The notes below the pieces were generated by a model. The model was not told where the DNA came from. It did not search any database and saw only the letters and a list, made by a program, of their open reading frames with translations. The position numbers were made by a program, and so were the translations under genes. From Epiperipatus broadwayi (taxonomy: Eukaryota; Onychophora; Udeonychophora; Euonychophora; Peripatidae): DNA of 64,000 nt. This document shows, piece by piece, positions 1 through 16,689 of the stretch (within the stretch, counting starts at the first letter, position 1; each line of letters begins with the position of its first letter). Location: positions 1 through 64,000 of the forward strand of contig JAQFVV010000276.1 in assembly GCA_028023455.1 (NCBI GenBank), written 5' to 3'.

Positions 1-16
1 ATAACTGTAAGTTACT

Positions 17-22
<6 letters not shown>

Positions 23-101
<79 letters not shown>
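23..101. repeat. (AT)n microsatellite
   Basis: About 79 bases of uninterrupted AT dinucleotide at the left edge. Similar tracts recur through the window and several are junctions of TG...CA elements. This one shows no such junction on its right side. Confidence 0.98.
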
Positions 102-103
<2 letters not shown>

Positions 104-318
104 CATTCTTAACTGTTTCGATTGGATTTGCATCTATTATAAAATTAAAAAATATAAAAATATAAAAAAGAATATCATTTAAGTCTCAAAATTATTATTT
201 AACCTGGAAAAAAATAACTATTGCTTGAAGGAAGTTTCTACATTTGACAACAAATTAGTTCATGTGAAACACATGTAAAAACAACATGAATTGCATTTAT
301 AATTAGAAATACGCAGAT

Positions 319-2262
319 GCTAAACTTTCTATACAATACTGCCACTCACTGCAAGCCAGAGTAATCAATGGATGCAAGAAGGTTTGCACATAAAATTACT
401 ATCTAGTGTCTACTCATCCAACATCCCTAAACAACTTTCTAGCTTGTGTCTTTCATCAATGAAAAGCCATGGATCTGAGAGCACTGCACCTAGATCTTAG
501 GATTTAATGCAACACTCCAACAGCCATCATTTGCCTTATTAGCTAACTATAAAGCTTTCAGTCCAAAATAAAAATGTAATAATGTTATCATTTCAAGCTC
601 ATTAACTTGTATAATCATATAGACCTGAACTCAGTTCAGCATTTATAGTTTTTGATGTCTCTGGTTCTTTAATAACTGCAGTAAGTATAATCTTATTGGG
701 CAGGATTAGTATTACACCTCTAAACATTGCATAATCACAATTCTTTATGCTTACACAAGTTGTTTAGACAAAGGCTAAACTCTCCATTCAGTAGTGCCAT
801 CCAATGCAATTCAGAGTAATCAATGGCTGCAAGAGTGTTTGTAGATAAAATCTCTATCTAGTGCCTATTCATCCAACATTACCAGACTGGTTTTTAGCTT
901 GTGGCTTTCATAGGTGAGGAACCTTGAATTTAAGAGCAGTGCATCTAGATCTTAAGATCTAATGCAATCCTTCAGCAGTGACCTTTTACATTATTAACTA
1001 ATTATAAAGCTTATTAGCTAACTATAAAATTTTGAATTCAATATAGTTACACAATAATGTTTTCAATTCAATCTCATTAGCTTGTATAGTCATATAGATT
1101 TGAAATCCATTTGGCATCCATACATTTTGGTGTCTCTGGTTCTTTAATAACTGCAGTCAACATAAACCTATTTTCACAATTGATAGTAAACCAGTAAAAC
1201 ATTACATTATCACCACCTTTATGCTTACACAAGCTGTTTTCACAGAGGCTAAGTGGTGTCATTCAGTTCAAGCCAGAGTAATAGTTCATATCTATACAAC
1301 TATGCAAGCTAATAAGCTTGAATTGAAAACATTATTGTGTTTTTATTTTTGACTCAAAGCTAATAAAATAAAATGTGGCTGCTGGAGGGTTGCATTAGAT
1401 CCTAAAATCTAAGTGCAATGCTCTCAGGTAGTTGAATACAAGCTAGAACATAGTCTAGGGATGTTGGATGAGTAGGTATTAGATAGGGATTTTATGCACA
1501 ACCCTTTTTCAATCCATTAATTACTTTGTTTTGCACTGAGTGGCACTTCTGTATGGAGAGTTTAACTTCTGTGTAAACAGCTTGTGTGAGCATAAAGAAT
1601 GGTGATCATGTAATATATAGTGGTTTAATGTCAATCCTGTTCAATAGTATTATGGTGACTGTGGTTATTAAAGAACAGAGACACCAAAAAGTATGAATGT
1701 CAAACTGAGTTCAGATCTATATGCTTATACAAGTTTATGATCTTGAATTGAAAACATTATTCTGTTTTTATTTTAGACTCAAGTGTTTATACTTTAGCCT
1801 CTGTGTAAAAATGTGATTTTCAGTTGTTTAACACCAATCGTAACCAATAGGATTATGGTGACTGTGGTTATTATAGAAACAGAGACACTGAAAATAATGG
1901 AGCTGAAATGTGTTCACATCTATATGATTATACAAGCTAATGAGCTTGAATTGAAAACATTATTGTGTTTTGATTTTGGATTCAAACCTTTATAGTTAGC
2001 TAATAATGTAAAATGTTGCTGCTGGAGAGTTGCATTAGATCCTAAGGTCTAGATGCAGTGCTCCCAGATTTAAGGCTTCTCACTGATGAAAACCACAAGT
2101 TAGAAACTAGTCTGATATTGGATGAGTAGACACTAAATAGGGATTTTATGCACAAATCTTCTTGCTTTCATTGATTACCCTGTCTGACACTGTGTGGCAC
2201 TACTAGATGGAGTGTTTAGCCTCTCTGTAAACAGCTTGTGTAAACACAATGAATATGATCAT
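319..2262. repeat. Family B palindromic tandem array (~455-475 bp units, head-to-tail then inverted)
   Basis: Two units read in the forward direction (starting near 319 and 774, each opening with a GCTAAAC-like motif and containing GAGTAATCAATGG). A truncated third begins near 1248. After a junction near 1285 the same sequence reads in reverse complement for about two more units (to ~2262). Shared landmarks are CCTACTCATCCAA, CTTGAATTGAAAACATTATT and CTCTGGTTCTTTAATAACTG or their complements. Units differ by many substitutions and small indels, so the array is old. No coding potential is seen; short open frames inside it (for example 1077-1262 and 1813-1995) are chance. The same family occurs at 35528-35974. 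Confidence 0.85.
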
Positions 2263-2982
2263 ATGATAACTTAAAAGTTGGAAGTTGTCTAGTAAAGAAA
2301 CCAGATGGTGTACTTGTGTATAAATAATAAAAAAAAATGAAATAATTTAATTAAATATCTGAACATTGCAAAAAAGATTTAATTAATAAAGAAAATCAAC
2401 CTTTTTTTAAAGAATGGGATAGATAAAATTAAGTATGTAATTATATAATTATTACATAAATAGATTTATAACAAGATAAAAAGATATACAGAGAGTGAAT
2501 TGTAGTCAAGTGAGATCAAAATCTAACATATAATTATTTACATATATACATATATAAATGGATAATTATTTTCACCATAAATGCACCAATAAGTTTTTAC
2601 GCACATAGATGGATAAGTTGGACCATTTTCATAGATAGAAGATGTATTAGTAGTGTTGAAAAAAATGAACTATTTACAAAGCTTATTACCACTGAAATGG
2701 CAAATTGTTGGATTATTAAAAATGTAATATATAAATACATGGCAGGATTGCAAAAAAAAAAAAAAGTATAATGAAACACTAAAGAAAAATATTTAGAAAA
2801 ATTGCAAATAGATAATGAATTCAATAAAATGATTGATGGCTAGATTGAAGTTGAAAATGAAGGCGAGTCAATACTACATATATGTATAAATTGTCATTTC
2901 AATATTCATAGGTAGACAGAGATTTATTTATTCGTTACTTTCATATCAAACAATACATAATTTATAAACATATTATTTTAAA
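2263..2982. other. AT-rich spacer, nothing recognised
   Basis: About 720 bases of AT-rich sequence with A-runs. I see no repeat family, coding region or RNA gene here. Confidence 0.6.
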
Positions 2983-3893
2983 TGAAACACATAGGCTTAT
3001 TATATACCTGTGTCTATATATGTAATATATAGGGTATATGAGCACAGACTTTCACACAATCCACCACTCTCCACACCATCTAATAACACTGATACACTTG
3101 AATACATATATGTTGAAAAGATAAATAATCACCAATATATGTATTTCATGCTAAACCAGCAATCATAAGTTGGTCCAGATTACCATCTCAACACCTTTAT
3201 GCCACAAGTGCTCAGATATATATTAAGATAGACAAACCTCATGCTCTAATGGACAAGCTTCAATCTACTCCACACTCCAACTCTTCAACCGTCCATCCAA
3301 TTGAGAATCTGATGATGGAATGCTCAAAGACCACCCTGAGGCCAAGATTTTTGTCACACTCATGTTGACCTAAGATCAATCCAACCCCTCATATACCCTA
3401 TATATTACATATATAGACACAAGTATATAATAAGCCTGGGTGTTTCAGTTATTACATAGTAGAGATGTCTGCCCATCCCTTGTATATGTATTAAATGGAT
3501 TATGTCCTGTACATGAGGGGTCAGATTGACTTTAGGTCAACATGGGTGTGACAAGAATCTCAGCTTCAGGGTGGCCTTTGAGCATTCCATCATCAGATTT
3601 TCAATTGGATGGACGGTTGAAGAGTTGGAGTGTGGAGTAGATTGAAGCCTGTCCATTAGAGTCTGAGGTTTGTCTATCTTAATATATATCTGAGCACTTG
3701 TGGCATATATATGTGTTGAGATGGTAATCTGGACCAACTGATGATTGCTGGTTTAGCATGAAATACGCATATTGGTGATTATTTATCTTTTCAACATATG
3801 TGTTCAAATGTATCAGTGTTATTAGATGGTGTGGAGAGTGGTGGATTGTATGAAAGTCTGTGCTCATATACCCTATATAAAACATATTTTGTA
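2983..3893. mobile_element. Family A foldback element, two inverted copies
   Basis: Copy 1 (2983-3447) is bounded by ~60-bp terminal inverted repeats: 2993-3042 and 3388-3437 are reverse complements with one mismatch I can see, and the match continues outward through TGAAACAC / GTGTTTCA. Copy 2 (about 3466-3890) is the body of the same repeat in reverse complement, so the whole forms a ~0.9 kb palindrome. Landmarks are TTCATGCTAAACCAGCA, GATGGAATGCTCAAAG and their complements. There is no protein-coding frame that survives in both arms. It is a non-autonomous element by appearance, and the transposase source is not in the window. No clear target duplication is visible. Confidence 0.8.
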
Positions 3894-5284
3894 ATGTTTT
3901 TTTTTTTTTTTTTTGAGATCAAAAAATCATTCTTTTGTGAATATAAAACTTTTTTTTCTTTTTTACCTTTCTCATTGACCTTATGTAACTTTTTAAATTT
4001 TTTTATTGATACCCAATAAAATGATTTTATTGAAATTGTGCTTATAATACTTTTTTTTCTCTCCCTCTCCACTTCTTAGCGTTTTACTAATCTTAAACTT
4101 TGCTCTTAAAATTTTTTTTTGCTTGTTTTTAACTTTCATAAATTGTATAAACGTTTAAATTCTATGTCTATCATTTTGTACATAACTGTCTGTCTAATTT
4201 TTTTCATAACTACTTCTGTTTAAACTAAGTAGTTAATAATCATTTTATTTTATGTCATCTGATAATTGCTGTAATAAAATGTTTCTATTATTTAAAAAAA
4301 AAGTAAATAGTTTACATTTTCCAAACAGTAAAATTGTTCAATATTTTCTCTTTATATACATTTTTTGCATAAATGGAATTATTTTTGTGCATGCATGAGT
4401 GAAACAGAAAAAGAAAAAAAAAATCGTTTATAACTTTTGAAATTTCGTTCTTTAGTTAAATCTGAAATTAATATTATTTTTATTGGTTACTACTTATCTC
4501 AGTAGATGGCGCAAATGTTTAAAATATAACTGATTATTCTTAAAATACGTGATTAGTAAAATAGAAAACGATAAAAAATACGTAAATTAAATTTCTAATA
4601 TAGTTATAATACTTAATGTAAATATACTTATAATTTACTATAATTTAATGTGATAATTTTTTTTAAAAACGAATTCAGGAATTTTTGTACATAAATAATC
4701 TTAATTCTAGATACTATGTTAAAGCAAGCTAAATAGTTGCGCCTATTTACAGTTATATCATTAATTAAAATGCATATACTTTTATTCTCTGTTACTCTCC
4801 AGTGAATATAATTAGATGCATTTTTTATGGTATGTAGTGGTTTAGATCTAGGAATATTTAACTTTGCTTAACAGAATCTCTGATCTATTATGTATACTCA
4901 AAAATTTTTTTTATATATTTTTTAAAAACTTAAAAACGTTTGTCCTCTTTTTAACATTGTTGTCAAAGTCAAATCTAAAATAAGTAAATAAACTTATTTT
5001 TTATATTTTTTTCACTTCAAAAATAAATGCTCGATATTCTTTGTGTCATCTCCACGACCCTATAATAAATATTTTTTTAATTTCTGGTTCCATTTTTTAT
5101 CTAAAATTTCTTTTTTTTTTTTATCGAAATAAACTTCCTCTGTTATTAGTAAATGCCATTCCATATTTTGTATATATTTTTTATTTTTATAAAAATATGA
5201 ACTATTTTTATTCAGAATATTGTTTCCTATCTTTTTTTTTTGTTAGGAGTAACAAGAAGATATCAAAAACGCAATATATGGGTA
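3894..5284. other. AT-rich stretch with homopolymer runs
   Basis: Poly-T and poly-A runs and AT-rich sequence. I recognise no gene or repeat family. Open frames here are low-complexity F/K-rich and unconvincing. Confidence 0.55.
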
Positions 5285-5560
5285 AGGGAACAAACAGGTG
5301 TTACTGACATCGTTGACAGAGTTAAAAGACTGAAGTTGGACTGGCCATATTTCTAGAGAAGATGATAATTTACAGACAATTGAAATCTTAAATTGGATTC
5401 CAAAAAAATGTAAAAAAAAAACAGAACGAGACCACATGTGAGATGGGTGGATGAAACAAAAAAGTGTACAAGAGGGATGTGGAGAAGAGTGGCTGGAGAT
5501 CGGAAAAGATGGATTGAACTTGGAGAGACCTTCATTCTACATGGAATGGATAATGTTTGA
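5285..5560 (+). pseudogene. LINE (non-LTR retrotransposon) ORF2 C-terminal fragment, broken
   Basis: Three adjacent frame segments read as one familiar protein tail: first REQTGVTDIVDRVKRLKLDW, then REDDNLQTIEILNWIP, then PHVRWVDETKKCTRGMWRRV and AGDRKRWIELGETFILHGMD before a TGA at 5558-5560. This matches the well-known end of many LINE ORF2 proteins (pattern W-x-GH-x-x-R-x-D-x-R...L-x-W-x-P...RGRP-x-x-RW-x-D...DR-x-x-W). At least one in-frame TAG and two frameshifts break it, so it is a dead remnant. The endonuclease and reverse transcriptase parts are not seen upstream, consistent with 5' truncation. The clade (RTE-, CR1- or Jockey-like) is not determinable from this short tail. Confidence 0.75.
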
Positions 5561-6286
5561 CAATAATCATGATGAAAATTTTTCCTATTAATTTATCAAT
5601 TTTTCATATAAATTCAAAGAAATATTTGTTTTAAATAAAATCTTTATGTATTACAACAATTTTCTAGTCCTTTTTTAATCTGTTTGATTTTATAAACTCC
5701 AATTGCAAACTATTTCCAGTTATCAATTGTAGTCTTTTAAGGAATTTGAAATGTACTATTAATTTTCTTCAATAAAAAGTTAACCATAATTTCTCTAAAT
5801 AGTCTCTTTTGTTGCCTCAATTCACTATCCATTGTATATATTTTCTATTCTGTTAAAATTCTAGACAAACCTTTCTAAAACTGTTACAGCAATTGTTGTC
5901 ATGTATTTTTAAATTCATCTATATATCTCACATTTTTTACGTGAGAACATAAGAGTTTTTTGTCAATCCTATTTGATTTTTTTTTGCTTGTCTCAATTCT
6001 TATTATCAGTTATCCTTACATATTTTTTAGATTTTTTTGTATTGAATAGATTTTAATTTTATCTTTTAACTCTTTGCATGTTCGATTTATATAAAAGCGA
6101 AGTGGCTTGACATCACTCTAAATCGGTCACTTTTTGTACTACGATTACGATTTTGTGCTTGTTTTAAAGAGTAATGTGATGTGATTTGATGTGACGTATT
6201 GTGGCTTCTCCTTAAATGAAGTCAAGAATATCTCAGCAATTATGCCCAGATAAACCTGTTAGCCACTTTATTTTCCATTCCCCACT
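5561..6286. other. AT-rich spacer, nothing recognised
   Basis: T-rich sequence between two LINE remnants of opposite orientation. No gene, RNA or repeat family recognised. Confidence 0.5.
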
Positions 6287-6780
6287 CTAAATTTTCCCAT
6301 ATTCTGCTCCATCCCATTTCCACAACATAATCTTTGTCAACTCTATAACCTTTATATCTAAATCCCTTTTATCTTTTCCCAAACGCAGCATAAAAACCAA
6401 TAATTCACTTTCTATATAATCACTTTTTTCATATTTATTCTTCCATAACTTCATTATACGTACCCTTCTGTTTTCAAACATTTACATTCAATTAACAAAT
6501 GCCTAATATTTTCTATTCCTTCCTTACATAATTTACAAAATATATCACCGATTTTTTTCTATTTACATGTATATTCTCTTGTAGCTAAAGATCCATTTTG
6601 AGCCTTAAATAATAAACTACTTTCTTTACTATTATCATATATTAACTCATACCTAATATTCTGTTTATTTCTATATATATATATTTAAACACTTTTTACT
6701 CTCCATACTATTTCTCCATCTCTCTAACTCCCTATTCTTTATTAATAAAAAAAGTTCTGTAAGATTCTGCCCTCTTTTGA
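6287..6780 (-). pseudogene. LINE ORF2 C-terminal fragment with zinc finger, broken
   Basis: On the minus strand the frame near 6600-6745 reads ELERWRNSMESKKCLNIY and SSLLFKAQNGSLATREYTC, then a TAG. It continues as GDIFCKLCKEGIENIRHLL with IEC (about 6484-6537), then shifts frame to FENRRVRIMKLWKNKYEKSD and ends at 6287. The C-x2-C-x8-H-x4-C arrangement preceded by FKA-x-x-G-x-LATRE is the classic C-terminal zinc-finger region of LINE reverse transcriptases (zf-RVT type). It is a different LINE from the one at 5285-5560 and in the opposite orientation. One stop and one frameshift show it is inactive. The RT core is missing. Confidence 0.8.
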
Positions 6781-7712
6781 ATTATTTTACAAGTAAAAAA
6801 TCAATAAAAATGACCATATATGTCAAACAAAAGAAAAGTACAATCTTTTCTTGAATTTCATTGGCTGGTAAATTTTGACAACAAAGAAAATGGCTGCCAA
6901 AAAGTAAAGAGTTATGATCTGTTTTTATTTTATTTCGAAAATGATAAACGAATGTTTTAGACCATTTTAACAGTATTTTTTGACAAATTATAAATTATTT
7001 TGATAAAATATACTAAAAATAAAATTATTTTGGAAAAATAGTTAAGATTTTTAATAAAAATTATTTACTTTTTTCTACAACTAAACTTGGCAAAGAAAAT
7101 CATGTCATTAGCAAACATTTTGATTGGTGAATAAGATTTTGTTTTACATTTTCCGCCTGTGAAAATTTATATATTTAAGTAATAACAATTTATTTTTGAA
7201 AGAACTTTCATTCATTTTCATAACCTGACAAATTATTAATATACTTTTTACAAACAAAACTAAAGTGAATATAATATTAAAAGATGAATACATTTTGATG
7301 TTTGAGTTTGTGAGTTGCCCCTTGACTTTAAAATGACCAATTAAAAGTTTCGACTTTTACCTCATTTGGCCAATAAAATAATCAGCGGTTAAAATTAAAT
7401 CAGCAGATTTCTCTAGTAAGAAACCATAATCTTTACACTATTTACAAAAATTTCCAAATCATTTTTATAAACTTTCTTGGTTTCCATTCTGGGAATTCCA
7501 ATGCCTATCTTAGATGATTTTATCTTAATTCCATTTACTAAACAAAATAATAATAAAGATTGACAGAGTCATCTTTGATTAATATTGATTTCAAATTTGA
7601 CTTCCTTGATTCTTTATATACCAATTGATATTGATAAATTTAACATTGTAAAGACCTATACTCCCTATTAGAAAATCCAATACTATTATTATATTTTTGA
7701 GATTTATCCTCT
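6781..7712. other. AT-rich spacer, nothing recognised
   Basis: AT-rich sequence without recognisable coding, RNA or repeat content. Confidence 0.5.
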
Positions 7713-7716
7713 CTCT

Positions 7717-7796
7717 TTATATATATATATATATATTGTAACCGGACCCGCATACAATATATATATATATATATATTGTAACCGGACCCGCATACA
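7717..7796. repeat. (AT)n tract with a duplicated 20-bp TG...CA unit
   Basis: The 20-mer TGTAACCGGACCCGCATACA occurs at 7737-7756 and again, identical, at 7777-7796, each preceded by about 20 bases of (AT)n. The period is 40 bp. The second copy is the left end of the candidate TG...CA element that follows. Confidence 0.9.
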
Positions 7797-8263
7797 ACCC
7801 TTTTATTACATCAGTTGTAACAATTTTCTGATGAGCATGCTGTAGGAAGGAACTATCAATTGACATTCCTAATGTAGATGTTAATGCCTCCTACAACAAT
7901 ATTTCCTGCTCATCAGAGGATGTAGTACCATAAAGACTGGGAACATCTAAATATTTCTATGTTTGGTTTCTTAAAAAGCGCCATTAGAGTTCCGTCTCAC
8001 TACAACCTGACTGGCCTGGGTCTAGTTATGTCAGACGTAGCTCAGGAAGCATGAGATTTTCATGAACCAGTGCTATAATTGATGAGTGATGCAATAAAAC
8101 AAAACAGAATTGGACAACTGGATAACCAATTTAATTTTTAGTAACAAAAAAAATTTTTTAAATAACAATTAATTAGCAATTTCTAACAAAGTTCATTTCT
8201 ATCCACATGATTACTCATTTTCATTTTACTTATGAAAGAGCTAGAAGCAGTTCTTTTTTTTTA

Positions 8264-8692
8264 TCAATAGTTCATTTACAAGTTCATTTATGAGAAGACA
8301 TTTGGAAACAGTCTAATTCAACAATAGTTCATTTTGAATCCATTTATGAGAAGAAGCTTGGGAATATTCTAATTCAACAATAGTTCATTTTGAATCCATT
8401 TATGAGAAGAAGCTTGGGAATATTCTAATTCAACAATAGTTCATTTTGAATCCATTTATGAGAAGAAGCTTGGGAATATTCTAATTCAACAATAGTTCAT
8501 TTTAAATCCATTTATGAGAAGAAGCTTGGGAATATTCTAATTCAACAATAGTTCATTTTGAATCCAAGAAGAAGCTTGGAAATATTCTAATTCAATAATA
8601 GTTTATTTTGAATCCATTTGTGAGAAGAAGCTTAGAAATATTCTAATTCAACAATAGTTTATTTTTGTATTCCTTTATGAGAAGAAGCTTGG
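8264..8692. repeat. 56-bp tandem repeat, 7-8 copies
   Basis: Repeated unit of 56 bp with landmarks CAATAGTTCATTTTGAATCC, TTTATGAGAAGAAGCTTGGG and AATATTCTAATTCAA. Central copies are almost identical and edge copies diverge. One copy lacks the TTTATGAG segment. Confidence 0.95.
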
Positions 8693-8939
8693 TAGCGGTT
8701 AAGCATTTATGATTTATATAACATTTTGTTATTTTATGAATTATTACTGATTGGTAAACATTTAAATTCAGCAATTCTTGGTTTGTGGAGCATTCATCAT
8801 TTGGTAATTAAAGCATTTATAATTTAGTCAAATATAAAAGTATATTCTTATACATAAACTCTGTTACATTATAAGAAGCTTAGAAGTAATATGCAATTAA
8901 AGCATTTCTAATCCATATAGTAAATACGTTCAAATATTT

Positions 8940-9236
8940 TTATAAATAAATTTGCGTATAACCATTTCATAACTTCATTTTATAACGTATGATAAATATG
9001 TTCTAATATTTTACAAATAAATTCTACATAATTATTTCATAACTTCACTTTATAACGCATGACAAAGATGTCTTAATATTTTATCAAACAAAATGTATGC
9101 AACCGTTTCATAACTTCACTTTATAACATATGATAAAAATGTTTTAATATTTTATAAAAATAATTTTTATGTAGACATTTCACGATGTCACTTTATAATC
9201 TATGATAAAGATGTTTAAACATTCCTATAACATAAT
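8940..9236. repeat. ~71-bp tandem repeat, about 4 degenerate copies
   Basis: CATTTCATAACTTCA-like starts occur at about 8963, 9033, 9104 and 9176 (spacing 70-72 bp), each followed by TTTATAAC, ATGATAAA-GATGTT and TTTTATAAA motifs. It is a diverged array. Confidence 0.85.
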
Positions 9237-9812
9237 TACCTTCCAGTTTTGCAGTCCAGTTTATTCAAAAAGAAGGCGGATTATTTCATCTATGTAAAGT
9301 CATGGCACAGCGTGGAGAGATTGAAGCCGCTAAATTACCCCATTGTCGCTATAATTCCTCTAGCAAAGTTTTCTTTTTCCATTTTCACGTTTAGTTAAAG
9401 CTATATTTTAACTTGTCAAAAGAATTAAGTAATACACTTTCTTTTTTAAAAAAAAAAATTCAATATGTTCTGCTTCTCTGTGTAAGACGAAAGTTCTTTT
9501 CTTCCCACGACATGCCTAATTTGAATACTGCCTCAGTTTAACTCAAGTATCTTTTTCTTTTTCTCTTTAATGATTGGATAATTAATTTCTTTTTTTTTTA
9601 TTGAGACAGATAAAAAAAAAATAAGACGATATAACATTTTATTTAAATCCATCAATGCTAAAAATTAAAAATATGATTTTTCTTTAACAAATCACAGCTT
9701 TATTGTGTTCCCAATTAGATTGAATCACGCTAGACATTTTTGAATGGGGGGGTATCTTTTGAATATTTATGTGAGAAACAGCATATCTGTTTCAATATAT
9801 ATATATATATAT

Positions 9813-14713
<4,901 letters not shown>

Positions 14714-15051
14714 GAGTTCTAAACATCTTTATACTTCCAAATTGATTCTATACCATTAAATTATCGTTCTAAATATTATTGCATCTAGACCATATGGCAA
14801 AATGTATATGAACTTCATACCCAATCTATCAGACTTTTTAGTGTATATCAAATAGTCTAAGCTTCCATCACTCTCAGGATATTTATTGGTGAGATTTTAC
14901 TCAATTTGAACATTGTTATTCAGCAAGCATTTTAACCTACCATTAATTTTATACATTAATTCTCAATATATTTTAATTATTGCCAATTTAAATTTTTTCA
15001 TACTGGATCACTTGAATAAGGCTTGATGGAATTAAGCCAAACCATATGGTT

Positions 15052-15054
<3 letters not shown>

Positions 15055-15085
<31 letters not shown>

Positions 15086-15093
15086 ATATATGG

Positions 15094-15129
<36 letters not shown>
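15055..15129. repeat. Two (AT)n tracts separated by a short TGTATATATGGTA spacer
   Basis: (AT)n at 15055-15081, the spacer, then (AT)n again to about 15129. The left junction GGTTACA/(AT)n and the TGTA after the first tract repeat the TG...CA-at-AT pattern seen across the window. Confidence 0.9.
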
Positions 15130-15131
<2 letters not shown>

Positions 15132-15763
15132 TTTCTATTTCTGAAAGGTATCACAAATACACTTTTCTTCATAATACATGTTAGTCAATTAAGTAGCAAT
15201 TAAAAATGATTTTTTTTAATTCCCTCTATTTGTTTTCCCCCTTTGAATTTTTTCATGACTTTATATTCTTTTTCACCAAGTCCCTAATCTTCGCTTTTAA
15301 AATATATGGATGACTACTGATCTGGAAAGAGTAAATAGTTTTTAATGTGTTCTCTTTCTTTTATATAATAACCAGAATCACACATCATATTATTCATCAA
15401 AACTGTAACTAATTTTATTAATCATTTTCCTTAAACCAACTCTTGCTACCTTTACCCATACACTAATATATTTGCCATCATATTTATATAGGTTTTTTTT
15501 ATTTTCCTTTTTTTATTCTGTATTTCTTTATTCAATTCTAAATCCATCTTCATTTCACTTAAATCAACTTAATACAACTAATCACATTTACTTATCAATT
15601 TTTCATCACCCAAAATTTTTATTATAAAATTATTGATTATTGTTTAAAGTTGTCTCAATCATTACATTTTTATCTTTTTTGCATTTTTGCACAAGTAATT
15701 TCCTCAATTAAAATATTAAGTTTATCTTATTTCCGTCTTAATTTTTTTTAGCTACATATTTAT
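15130..15763. other. AT-rich spacer, nothing recognised
   Basis: AT-rich, T-dominated sequence. No coding or repeat family recognised. Confidence 0.5.
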
Positions 15764-15859
15764 AATTGTTACATTTTTATTTACCACTTTGACACTATGG
15801 ACGGTGTCAACGTTGAAAGTGGAATGAGTTTGACAATGATAAATAAAAATGTAACAATT
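15764..15859. repeat. Nested inverted repeat (MITE-like hairpin)
   Basis: A perfect 20-bp inverted pair, AATTGTTACATTTTTATTTA at 15764-15783 and its complement at 15840-15859. Inside it are a second pair CCACTTT/AAAGTGG and an innermost GACAC/GTGTC. The whole can fold into one long stem. A family A remnant follows (15866-15950; CCAACTGAAGAATGCTGGTT). Confidence 0.75.
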
Positions 15860-15989
15860 TACCTATAACTTGGGCCAACTGAAGAATGCTGGTTCTGCAC
15901 AAAATGCATCTTGGGGGTCATTTGTCTTTTATTGTATCTTTATTTATATGAATTTTTAAAAAAAATGGGGAAGCACAGAGATTGTTTAA

Positions 15990-16110
15990 TATATCTATAT
16001 TATAATTGTGTTAATATACATAAATTATAGAAAGTTGGCCATTCATGTGGAAATCTTAATGTTGTGTGATCTTAATGAGAGTTTTTTAAAAAAATTTAAC
16101 TTTTAAACGC
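15990..16110. repeat. Dispersed repeat, copy 1
   Basis: Shares CATAAATTAT-GAAA and GTGTGATCTTAATGAGA plus the intervening CCATTCA-TGG motifs with 18185-18305, in the same orientation at moderate divergence. Function unknown. Confidence 0.6.
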
Positions 16111-16689
16111 TGCTCAGGATAGAGTACAAGTATTAGATTGGATATATATATATATATTGAATATTGTAGAATTTATTTAAGAATTTTTTTTTTGTTTATT
16201 ACGTTTATTTTATTTTATCTAATTTTAATATTTTACTGGAATATCTACCATGCCGTATTTCATGTTTCTTAGTTGATGTTTGAATGATAAGGAATTATAC
16301 AAAATTAATTAAATTTTATCATAAGACTGAATTTTTAAAACTTTCTTGAAGCAGTTATCTTATCCAAACTTTCGTTGTTTAAAGCTTAATAGTGTAACGG
16401 ATGGTCGGAATGGAATAATCAAAAAGATTAAAAGTTGAATGAGGGTGATAAATTTTGGTTTTCACAAACTAAAATTGAGAAATATAAAATTGTTTTAGAA
16501 AAAATTATTTAGGTATTGAATTTGAAATTTGGTCTGAATTTAAAAATAATGTTTATTTATGAAGAATTTTTAAATAAGCAATTAATACGTTTGATATGGA
16601 AATATAATGAAAAGTTTCAATTTTATATATGAAATATGAATTTTTTTCTATATTACAGGCTCTTTCATAACTGCACTTCTATATGTAAT
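16111..16689. other. AT-rich spacer
   Basis: Contains a short (AT)n at about 16141-16157. Nothing else recognised. Confidence 0.5.

Larger units (their letters stand above)
7777..9794. mobile_element. Candidate solo LTR / TG...CA element inserted in (AT)n
   Basis: Starts TGTAAC at 7777 directly after (AT)n and ends CTGTTTCA at 9794 directly before (AT)n (9795-9812). The end motifs TGTAAC / GTTTCA resemble the termini of the LTRs of Element 2 (TGTAACAG / CTGTTTCA), although the bodies are not obviously alike. No gag or pol remnant lies inside. Two tandem arrays fill much of it. A less AT-rich patch at about 9290-9370 resembles the short GC-enriched patches seen in the LTRs elsewhere in this window. 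Boundaries are inferred from the termini only. Confidence 0.5.

Noticed and set aside
3537-4072. Several 60-93 codon frames on both strands
   Set aside because: They lie within or across the family A palindrome and adjoining T-runs, are not preserved between the two arms and have no domain.
8264-8692. Regular 56-bp repeats resembling an array such as CRISPR
   Set aside because: The repeats are contiguous tandem copies without distinct spacers, in an animal-type genome. It is a minisatellite.
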